Source of the DNA: Candidatus Altimarinota bacterium
Lineage (GTDB): Bacteria > Cyanobacteriota > Cyanobacteriia > Cyanobacteriales > Microcystaceae
Length of the DNA stretch: 64,000 bases
NCBI GenBank assembly: GCA_012031035.1
Contig: JAAUUT010000006.1
Coordinates: 30,270-94,269 of the forward strand
Direction of reading: 5' to 3'
Below, piece by piece: positions 55,999 to 64,000 of this stretch. Under the pieces are notes generated by a model. It did not search any database. It was not told where the DNA came from and was given only the letters and a program-made list of their open reading frames with translations. The position numbers and the translations under genes were made by a program. Within the stretch, counting starts at the first letter, position 1. Every line of letters begins with the position of its first letter.

Positions 55999-58736
55999 CT
56001 ACAACTCTATTGTTGCTTCAACTAAATCGGGCGATCGATCCAGGTGAAAGCCAATTTTCTGGCAAACTCTTTGCATGGCTCGATTTTCTGGTAAGATATC
56101 AGCTTTGATTCGCTCTAGTTTCTCTTCTTTTCCAACTTGTAACAATCGCCGCAGCAACTCGGTTCCCAATCCGCGACGCTGAACGGAATCGCTTACCAGC
56201 ATAGAAAATTCAGCTTCCTGGGTTCCGTGCAATTTACTTAAGCGAACAGCGCCAATAATTTCGCATTTTCCCGTATCTGGATGTTGATACTCTGCCACTA
56301 AGGCCATTTCGCGATCGTAGTCGATAAAACAAATACGGGTCAGTCGTTCGTGAGCAATACGCCGATTGAGAGTAACTAAATGAAAGTAGCGAAAATAGAT
56401 GCTTTGTTCTGAGAGCGTTTTGTGAAACTCTGCCATCAGGGGTTCGTCTTCGGGACGGATAGGACGAATGGTAATATTCGTTCCATCTGCCATCGTCCAA
56501 GGCGCTACATATTGTCTTGGATACGGTCGAATAGCGAGTTTGGGAAGCTTATCTTCTGGCGTATCTTTGGAATGAAGGATAATACGAGCATCGAGAGCAA
56601 TTAAGCGTTCGGCAGAAGCAAGCAAGGGATTGATATCAATTTCTTGAATCCACGGCTGTTCGACGACAATCTGGCTGAATCTTACCATTAATTGTTCTAG
56701 GGAAGATAGATTAACGGGTCGCCGTCCGCGAACGCCTTTGAGCGCTTGATAGATTTTGGTTTGCTCCATCATTCGACGTGCCAGGGTAGTATTGAGAGGC
56801 GGTAGGGCGATCGCGCGATCGCGATAAATTTCTACTAATTGCCCCCCACTACCAAATAACAATACCGGGCCAAATTGAGGATCGATACTACTTCCGATAA
56901 TTAACTCATAGCCGCCATCGAGATTCATCATCGGCTGAACTGTAACCCCTTGGAAATGTCCTGCACCCGCTTTTTCGGTGACAGACGTTTGGATGTCTCG
57001 ATAGGCCCAGCGCACGTCTTCGACATCGGTAAGATTTAACTGTATTCCTCCTACCTCGGTTTTATGAGTGATGGTGTTTGAGAGGAGTTTAAGAACGACT
57101 GGATAGCCGATTGATTCAGCTAACTTAACGGCTTCCTCTTCTGTGTTGGCAACGCCTGTTTGAGCAACTGGAATGCCATAAGCGGCTAGAACGTTTTTCG
57201 ATTCTGACTCGGTAAGGATAGTGCGTTCGCTTTGGAGTACCGATTGGATAATTTGCTTAGCTTGGGTGCGATTAATTCCTGCTTCATCATCGGTAGGTAA
57301 CGTAGGCGTTTCATAGATACCGCGCAGATTATAATTATACTGCCACATAAAATTAAACGTTCGGGCAGCAGAATCGGGATAGCGATAGGTGGGAATGTTA
57401 TTGCTGTTGAGAATGGTTTCTCCGTCGGCAATCTCTACGCCTCCCATCCAGCTTGCTAAGACGGGTTTATCGGCCGTTTTTGCGTATTGTTGTAGGTTTT
57501 GGGCGGTTTGCGTGGGAGCGGTCATACCTTGCGGCGTAAGGATAACTAACAGTCCATCGCTATTGGGGTCTTTGATGGCAATATCTAATGCTTGAGTATA
57601 GCGTTGGGGGTCGGCATCGCCAAGAATATCGATAGGATTGCCGTGACTCCAATGAGGTGGTAAAACTTGATTGAGTTCCGCGATCGTATCTATTGAAAAT
57701 TCTGCTAGTTCTCCACCAGTATCGATTAAGGCATCTGTTGCCAGTACGCCTGGTCCTCCTGCATTGGTAATAATAGTTAGACGAGGGCCTTTAGGGAGGC
57801 GAGGCTGTTTGGAGAGGACTTCTGCCATGTTAAATAATTCAGAAATCCGATTAAATTTTAGTACCCCACAACGACGAAAAGCCGCATCTAAAACCTGCTG
57901 GCTGCCTGCCATTGCCCTGTATGAGATGCAGATGCTTTAGCAGCAGCTTCTGTTTGACCCGCTTTGATGACGACGATTGGCTTAGTAAGGGCAACTTCTC
58001 TGGCAGCCGAGAGGAACGATCGCGCATTGCCAATCGATTCCATGTAGATAACAATACTTTTAGTATTGGGATCGTCGCCGAGATAGTAAATTAAATCCCC
58101 CCAATCAACATCGAGCATCGAACCAATAGAAACAAAGGCACTAAAACCCACATTTTCTGATAAACTCCAGTCCAAAACTGCCGTACACAACGCACCGCTT
58201 TGACTGATAAAGCCGAGATTGCCAGGACGCGCTATCGTACTTGCAAAAGTCGCATTTAATCCCGTGTGTGGATTCATCAAACCCAGACAATTCGGTCCGA
58301 TAATGCGCATCTTTCCTCGTGCCGTTTGCTGAATTTGTTGCTCTAATTCCAATCCTGCTCGACCGCTTTCTTTAAAACCAGCCGAGATAATAATAGCGCT
58401 TTTGACTCCTGCTTCGACGCATTCTGCTGCGATCGCGGGAATAGTCGGTGCTGGCGTAGCAATGATGGCAAGTTCGACGGGTGCGGGAATCGATTTGATA
58501 TTAGGATATGCTTGAATCCCTAAGACGTTATTTCGCTTCGGATTGACTGGATAAACCGTTCCGCCAAAGGGACTGCTAATCAAATTCCACATCAGCGTTC
58601 GTCCTACACTTCCTTCTTTCTCTGTTGCACCAACGAGTGCAACTGTCTGAGGGGCGAAAAATGCGCTTAGGGGTTGACGTTCGGAACGCAGAAGATCGTA
58701 AGCTGGATCTGTAGTTGATTTGATAGGCTTAAGCAT
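55999..58736 (-). CDS. Acetate-CoA ligase (ADP-forming)-GNAT fusion, Pat-like (frameshifted near 57915)
   Basis: About 912 residues when joined. Order: CoA-binding domain ([20 protein letters not shown], about 25-130), succinyl-CoA-ligase-like flavodoxin domains ([20 protein letters not shown]), an ATP-grasp domain ([20 protein letters not shown]), and a C-terminal GNAT domain ([32 protein letters not shown]). The first frame ends at 57888 in [12 protein letters not shown]. One extra G in the GGG run (57915-57917) gives [17 protein letters not shown], the family sequence. Proteins of this layout include Pat/PatZ lysine acetyltransferases that inactivate Acs. Acs is also in this window, so a regulatory link is plausible but not shown. 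Confidence 0.87.
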
Positions 58737-58962
58737 AGTTGCATTCTTGAGGAGTCTTACTATGCAGCCTAATCGTTAACTCGATTCAAAAGCGCTATTT
58801 TTAAGGTTTCTTTAAGCGATCGATTATTAATTCCGATCGGTCGAACGCTTTAGTTGTTCTTTGAAAGCGAATTGCGATCGCAATTCAATTTTCGGGGTGA
58901 GAAATAGCGCGATCGCAAGTTTTAAGGTAGATAAAGAAAGCCCTAAGAGGTGAAATATTTTT

Positions 58963-59373
58963 ATGGCAACACGTTTTACTGGCGGTTGTATGTGCGGAGC
59001 GATACGTTACGAATGTTCGACCGAACCAATTGTTATGGGAAATTGTCACTGTCGCGACTGTCAGAGAGCAACGGGAAGTGCATTTGCTCCAGCAATCCTT
59101 ATACCGCGCAACGCGATTACTATTACTGGTGATGTAAAATACTATGACATTCAAGGAGATAGCGGAGGTATTGTCAGCCGTGGCTTCTGCCCGATCTGTG
59201 GTTCTCGCTTATTTGGCAAGCCACCGATACCCGACCTCATTAGCATCTTGGTAGGAAGCCTCGATGACCCAAGCTGGTTTAAACCTACGATGGACATTTA
59301 TACTGCTAGTGCCCAGCCATGGGATTACATGAATCCAGATCTACCTAAGTTCGCCAAGATGCCATCAATGTAA
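58963..59373 (+). CDS. GFA family zinc protein
   Basis: 136 residues. Zinc-binding cysteines C9, C11 (GGCMCGAIRYEC), C28, C30, C33 (GNCHCRDCQRATGSAF), C76 and C79 (RGFCPICGSRLF) are all in the order of the glutathione-dependent formaldehyde-activating (GFA) fold. Many members are not true formaldehyde enzymes and their substrates are unknown. An A/G-rich stretch (AAGAGG) is near the ATG. It is divergent from the ligase/GNAT gene and alone. Confidence 0.9.
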   Translation: MATRFTGGCMCGAIRYECSTEPIVMGNCHCRDCQRATGSAFAPAILIPRNAITITGDVKYYDIQGDSGGIVSRGFCPICGSRLFGKPPIPDLISILVGSLDDPSWFKPTMDIYTASAQPWDYMNPDLPKFAKMPSM

Positions 59374-59569
59374 GACTAATTTTCTCTAATTGCAACAGAG
59401 ATTCTGTTAAATGGGTAAAGGGAAAAGCTTGTAATCAAAAGACAGAAGTACGAATAAATTTGTTTTCTTGAATAGCGATTAGCAGAAAGCAGATGATTAA
59501 TTTCTATAAATTTTTTCAACTCTTCTGCCATCTGCTATCTCCCTTTTTCACCAAAACCCAACCTAAAGC

Positions 59570-62524
59570 TTACTCTGCGCCTTCAATCGGTGCAAATCCT
59601 TGTCGTTGGATATTTTCGGTGATATGACGGGGTTCGAGGAATTGCAACAGGTAATCGGGGCCGCCTGCTTTAGAACCAACTCCAGAGAGTTTAAATCCGC
59701 CGAATGGCTGTCGGGCAACGATCGCACCTGTAATGGTTCGATTGATATACAAGTTACCGACTTCAAATTCTTCGTTTGCCCGTTGAATGTGGTCGGGAGT
59801 GCGAGAATATAAGCCTCCTGTAAGGGCATAATCGGTTCCATTGGCAACCTGCAATGCTTCATCGAAATCTTTCACCCGTATAACTGCAACGACAGGCCCA
59901 AAGATTTCTTCCTGGGCAATTATTGCAGTGGGAGAAACATTAGAGAAGATAGTCGGGCCGACAAAATAGCCGTTGTCGGGTGCGTCCATTTCTAGGACGA
60001 TTTGAGATTCTTGTTTTTCTTTTGAAATATAGTCTCGAATGCGATCGCGTGCTGTAGCATCGATAACTGGCCCGACTTGCGTACTAGAGAGATCTGCCGC
60101 CCCAAGATTGAGCGATCGCGTGGCTTCGACAAATCGTTCGACAAACGCATCGTGGACGGGTTCTAAGACGATAACACGCGAACAAGCAGAACATTTTTGC
60201 CCCGTATAGCCAAAGGCCGATTGTACTACTCCGGCGACGGCTTGGTCGAGATCGGCACTCTCATCGACAACAATGGCATTTTTCCCGCCCATTTCGGCAA
60301 TGACTCGTTTGAGGTGTTTTTGTCCGCTTTGCACGATGGATGCGTCGGTGTAAATGCGACATCCGACTTCCCGCGATCCCGTAAAGGCGATTAGATGAAC
60401 GTCAGGATGCTTGACCATATACGACCCAACTTGCGATCCTTTTCCTGGCACGTATTGGAAGACTCCTTTGGGAATGCCTGCTTCTACCAAAATTTCGGCG
60501 ATTTTTGCTGCAATGACGCAAGAAGTTTCCGCAGGTTTGAGAAGGGTACAATTTCCGGCTACTAACGCGGCTACTGTCATTCCCGTCGCGATCGCGATGG
60601 GGAAGTTCCAAGGCGAAATGACGACCGCAATCCCCCTTGGTTGATAGATGTAGCGGTTGGTTTCGCCAGCAATATCGTAATTATGTCCCTGGTCTAACCG
60701 TTCCATTTCATCGGCATAGTAACGACAGAAATCGATCGCTTCTGAAACTTCTGCATCGGCTTGTTGTAAGACTTTCCCGACTTCTAGACATACCCAAGCG
60801 GATAGTTCGTGGCGGCGCTGTTCCATTATTTCGGCGGCTTTACGCAGGATTCCCGCCCTAACTCTGACGGGTGTCTTTTTCCAGGCGGGAAAGGCGGCTT
60901 TAGCTGCTTGTAAGGCTTGTTCGGCTTGTTCGACGGAAATTAAGCCAATTTTGCCAACGATTTCGCTAGGGTTAGAGGGATTTACCGAATCGATTACCGT
61001 CTCGGTTTGAACGTATTCCCCATTAATCAAAGGTAAATAAGTTTTACCCAAGGAATCGCGAACTTTCACTAAAGCTTGCTTGGCTTTTTCTCGCAATTCG
61101 GCATTTGCATAATCGGTATCGGGCGCACCAGGAAAAATTTCCCCGTCTCCCCGTCTCCCCGTCTCTCCTTCTCTGACGACGGGCGGTGCAATCAATTCCT
61201 CGACGGAACGTTCTTCCATACTTTGTCTGAGGAAAGAACTGTTGGCGGTATTTTCTAGCAGGCGACGAATGAGATATGCCATTCCAGGAAGGAGTTTTCC
61301 ATAAGGCGCATAAACTCGTACTCGATGACCGCGTTTGACTAGCGCTTGTGCGATGCGATCGCCCATTCCATAAAGGACTTGCATCTCGAAGCGACGGCGA
61401 GGAATCTTGAGGGTTTCGGCAATAGCGCAGGCTAAAGCTTGCGATCGCACGTTATGACTTCCAATGGCTGCATACAAATATTCGTGATTTTCCAGCAATA
61501 ATTGCGTCAATCGCTCGAAGTTAGCATCGGTAGCTGATTTTTCGTTGTAAACGGGCTGTTCCCAATGATGTTGTATCGATTTAATCGTTTCTCGATCCCA
61601 ATATGCCCCTTTAACCAAGCGAACCGTTACTGGATTTCCCCGTTTCTTCGCCCATTCGATTAAATCTTTTAAATCTCGTTCCGAATCGCGTAAATAACCT
61701 TGTATCGTGACTCCAAGATCGGTACGACTGCGAAATTCTTCTTCCATCAACAATTCCTTGAGGATGGTGAGGGTTAAATCTTTGTATTCGTATTGTTCCA
61801 TGTCGAAGTGAATCGCAACGCCTAATTCATGGGCGCGACGTAGAAGGATGCGAATGCGATCGCATACTTTTTCTTTACTTCCTTCAGGATCGATCGGATC
61901 GAATTGGGAATAAAACGCCGTCAATTTCACCGAAACTTGCACTTTTGGTAGTGGTTCTCCATCGGCTTCGTCAATTTCTGGAACTTTGCCCCATCTCTGG
62001 GCTTCTTGTGCCAACTGTTCCATCAAGTCAAGATAGCCTTGCAAATAGGATTTTGCTTCTGCTTCAGTAATAACAGCTTCTCCGAGGAGATCGATGGTGA
62101 ACCCCATTTTTTCCCTGCGCAGGCGTTCGATGGTCTTAATGACTTGTCCAACGGTTTCTCCGGCAATATATTTAAAGGCTAACGTCTCTACGGCTTTGCT
62201 AATCGTTGCAGCGGCAATTTGTGCGGGGGTAGAGTTGGGATCGGTAAAATTGAGGATGCCTTTGAGTGCCGAAGGAAGTTCTACCGATTCATCGGCTAAA
62301 TATTGTTGCAAGTGACGAGCAATTTCGGGCTTACTATGCAAAGCAGGCAAACAGTCGATAAAACGAAACAACTGAACTCGCAAACCAGGATTGCTCATAG
62401 CCCAGTCCAGAATTTTATCATCCCAACGTAACTGGTCGCGCATCTGCGCCCAAAGAGAGCGTTTTTCTCGCGTTAATTCTAATAGCTGTTTGGCGATTTC
62501 TTGAGTTTTAGCTTCTCTAGACAT
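59570..62524 (-). CDS. putA: Bifunctional proline dehydrogenase/L-glutamate gamma-semialdehyde dehydrogenase (PutA-type)
   Basis: 984 residues. The N-terminal FAD barrel (about 90-440) oxidises proline: VQVSVKLTAFYSQFDP, IHFDMEQYEYKDLTLTILKEL, VTVRLVKGAYWDRETIKS, RRFEMQVLYGMGDR. The C-terminal aldehyde dehydrogenase (about 490-970) converts glutamate semialdehyde to glutamate: VISPWNFPIAIATGM, AFTGSREVGCRIYT, EMGGKNAIVVD, GYTGQKCSACSRVIV with the catalytic Cys, EEIFGPVVAVIR. No N-terminal DNA-binding domain is present, so it is not a repressor. The linker (about 448-465) carries an Arg/Gly stretch (GETGRRGDGE) from an inserted tandem repeat. Confidence 0.94.
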   Translation of the reverse strand: MSREAKTQEIAKQLLELTREKRSLWAQMRDQLRWDDKILDWAMSNPGLRVQLFRFIDCLPALHSKPEIARHLQQYLADESVELPSALKGILNFTDPNSTPAQIAAATISKAVETLAFKYIAGETVGQVIKTIERLRREKMGFTIDLLGEAVITEAEAKSYLQGYLDLMEQLAQEAQRWGKVPEIDEADGEPLPKVQVSVKLTAFYSQFDPIDPEGSKEKVCDRIRILLRRAHELGVAIHFDMEQYEYKDLTLTILKELLMEEEFRSRTDLGVTIQGYLRDSERDLKDLIEWAKKRGNPVTVRLVKGAYWDRETIKSIQHHWEQPVYNEKSATDANFERLTQLLLENHEYLYAAIGSHNVRSQALACAIAETLKIPRRRFEMQVLYGMGDRIAQALVKRGHRVRVYAPYGKLLPGMAYLIRRLLENTANSSFLRQSMEERSVEELIAPPVVREGETGRRGDGEIFPGAPDTDYANAELREKAKQALVKVRDSLGKTYLPLINGEYVQTETVIDSVNPSNPSEIVGKIGLISVEQAEQALQAAKAAFPAWKKTPVRVRAGILRKAAEIMEQRRHELSAWVCLEVGKVLQQADAEVSEAIDFCRYYADEMERLDQGHNYDIAGETNRYIYQPRGIAVVISPWNFPIAIATGMTVAALVAGNCTLLKPAETSCVIAAKIAEILVEAGIPKGVFQYVPGKGSQVGSYMVKHPDVHLIAFTGSREVGCRIYTDASIVQSGQKHLKRVIAEMGGKNAIVVDESADLDQAVAGVVQSAFGYTGQKCSACSRVIVLEPVHDAFVERFVEATRSLNLGAADLSSTQVGPVIDATARDRIRDYISKEKQESQIVLEMDAPDNGYFVGPTIFSNVSPTAIIAQEEIFGPVVAVIRVKDFDEALQVANGTDYALTGGLYSRTPDHIQRANEEFEVGNLYINRTITGAIVARQPFGGFKLSGVGSKAGGPDYLLQFLEPRHITENIQRQGFAPIEGAE
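61141..61164. repeat. CCCCGTCT x3 tandem repeat inside the putA-type gene
   Basis: Three perfect octamer copies lie in the region coding the linker between the two enzyme domains. On the coding strand they read AGACGGGG. The repeat array length (24 bases) keeps the frame. GGGGAGAC-type octamer arrays are common between cyanobacterial genes. Confidence 0.85.
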
Positions 62525-62560
62525 AGGATTTAAGTTTATTTCTACTTCCGTTGTTTAAAA

Positions 62561-62638
62561 ATGGAAAATATTAACGATGCGATCGCTTATTTTCGAGTCA
62601 GCACTCAACAACAAGGCGATCGAAATCACTCTTTTTAG
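62561..62638 (+). pseudogene. Fragment of a serine recombinase N-terminus
   Basis: 25 codons, MENINDAIAYFRVSTQQQGDR then a stop. AYFRVSTQQQG is the conserved N-terminal strand of resolvase/invertase-type serine recombinases, including the catalytic serine (S in RVS). Nothing recognisable as the rest of the domain follows. Most likely a remnant of a lost mobile element. Confidence 0.5.
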
Positions 62639-62813
62639 TCGTATGAGTATCGTTTTAAAGAATTTTAGTTTAGCGACGATTTAACTTTATTTGAGGTCAA
62701 TAGTGGGGTCTAATATCCATCGTAAGGGTTATCTTATGCTTTTGACTTAAATTCGTTTTGACAAGAAAAATGAATATTTTTTAATTTAGTTGGACTTGAA
62801 AATTAGAAGAGGG

Positions 62814-63946
62814 TTAATTTCGCTGCCAAAGTCTAATTTTACCGTCTGCGCTCCCTACTGCTAAGAACTGACCGTTAGACGCGATCGCCACCGAACAAAC
62901 CGCACTAACGCGAGAATCCCCTTCATCGCTAAGAGAAAGCCATTCTATAGATTCAACACTATTCGGATGCCAAATTGCGATCGCGCCATCTGCACCGCCA
63001 CTAATTAATGTTTGTTCGTCGGGACTGAAAACTAGGGATTTCACTTGTCCGACATGAGCATTGAGAATCCGAATCGGTTTTTGAGAAGCGACTTTACTCG
63101 GTTCTAATTCCCATAATTTAATCGTTCCATCGATACACCCCGCAGCTAAGGTTCGTCCATCTGGACTAATAGCTAAGGTTTCTACTGTAGAAATATTCCC
63201 CAATAAAGTGCCCAGTTTTTCTTTAGTTTCTAGTTGCCACAACGTTATTCGACCATCGCTACCCGCACTAGCTACTACTCGCTCCAACTCGCAAATGGCA
63301 ACAGCATAAATCGCACCAGAATTATCAGAAAAATTATTAAGATTTGCTCCAGTTTTGCGATCGCATTCTTCGATCTTTTGGTCGTAACTACCACTAATAA
63401 CCGTTTGACGCTGCTTAGAAAAGGCGAGGGCGTGAATCGAGCCATTATGGGTGGTTAAAGTTTTTTGTAAGCGAAGATTAAAGTTTCCTTCTCGATCCGG
63501 TGCAAACGACCAGAGTTTAATGGCGCGATCGAAACCGCCTGTCGCTAACTCATAGGACTTTTCCGAGTCTTGAGTATCGAGAAAAATAACGGCAAGTATT
63601 CCTTGAGAATGACCCACTTCTGAATCGATAAGATTGCCCGTCGTCATTTCCCATAGTTTGAGGTTGCGATCCCAACTAGCGCTAGCCAGAAAACGATTGT
63701 CAGCACTGATGGCAAGCGATGCTACCGCATCTGTGTGAGCGTTTATAGTATAAAGGCAACTCCAGCGAGAAACCGATGGATTAGGGACGATATCTGGAAC
63801 GTTGAGAAGAGACTCTGGTGATGAAGTCGGTAATTCGGTTTGAGGAAGGTTAATTTCTGGCGTTTCGCTCGATGCTTGAGCAAGATAACTAATTTCTCGT
63901 TCGAGTTGAGCGTAAAATTTTCTAGCTGTTCGACTCTTTTGGGCAA
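62814..63946 (-). CDS. WD40 repeat protein (frameshifted near 63918; 5' end uncertain, near window edge)
   Basis: At least six WD40 blades: DNRFLASASWDRNLKLW, YELATGGFDRAIKLWSF, RQTVISGSYDQKIEEC, ERVVASAGSDGRITLWQLE, GRTLAAGCIDGTIKLWEL, EQTLISGGADGAIAIWHP and GQFLAVGSADGKIRLW. An internal ATG at 63647 is not the true start, because blades continue upstream to about 63740. Before them a coiled-coil-like part reads RVEQLE, and one extra base near 63918-63921 gives LEKFYAQLEREISYLAQ. The start is not visible. Beta-propeller scaffold of unknown partner, common in cyanobacteria. Confidence 0.8.
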
Positions 63947-64000
63947 GTTACGCTCGTTGAGGTAACGGACTACACTGTTGAGCGATCGCTCTAACTAACA

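Noticed and set aside
1..64000. CRISPR array
   Set aside because: The tandem repeats seen (TTCATAA, TTATCAG, CCCCGTCT) are short, contiguous and lack unique spacers. No cas gene is present.

Overview
The window is chromosomal DNA of a cyanobacterium. Support comes from very frequent GCGATCGC (HIP1) octamers, heptameric tandem repeats (TTCATAA), and cyanobacterial marker genes: an allophycocyanin beta-type phycobiliprotein, BtpA, a VKOR-thioredoxin fusion, a short RpoZ, DUF1818 and a rimO-crhR gene pair. The order or genus cannot be fixed from the sequence alone.

Layout. 1-9.5 kb: housekeeping genes (crhR helicase with a clear terminator, rimO, btpA, VKOR, a membrane GT2 glycosyltransferase, yvcK, ruvC). 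9.6-14.5 kb: treY and treZ for trehalose synthesis from glycogen. 14.8-25 kb: a PEP-CTERM GDSL esterase, acetyl-CoA synthetase, a GIY-YIG protein, an ApcF-like phycobiliprotein that lacks the usual chromophore cysteine, MgtC, a membrane-anchored solute-binding protein and an AEC permease. 25.4-27.4 kb: mnmG. 27.4-47.9 kb: one large exopolysaccharide locus with a flippase, a polymerase/ligase, glycosyltransferases, two sulfotransferases, several methyltransferases, an aminotransferase, an initiating sugar-phosphate transferase, a Tat-exported beta-helix protein and a CapD/FlaA1 dehydratase. A third sulfotransferase lies just beyond it. A near-consensus promoter (TTGACA-N17-TATACT) precedes the locus, with an inverted repeat over its -10 box. 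The inferred product is a sulfated, methylated exopolysaccharide. 47.9-53.5 kb: an accessory strip with two internally deleted IS remnants, a PIN-type toxin-antitoxin pair ending at an integron attC-like site, an orphan gene and tRNA-Pro(UGG). 53.5-64 kb: rpoZ operon, an ABC permease, an acetyl-CoA-ligase/GNAT fusion, a GFA protein, a PutA-type proline-to-glutamate enzyme and a WD40 protein cut by the window end.

Nine genes (rimO, treZ, a methyltransferase, two sulfotransferases, a GT4, capD, the ligase/GNAT fusion and the WD40 gene) are each broken by one missing base in a homopolymer run, and adding one base restores the family sequence every time. This looks more like systematic sequencing under-calls than biology, so these genes are annotated as single, probably functional units.

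Most notable: the Cys-less ApcF-like protein, the attC-like site joined to a toxin-antitoxin cassette, the sulfated-polysaccharide locus with its operator-like promoter, and repeats inserted in frame in treY, the AEC permease gene and the putA-type gene.
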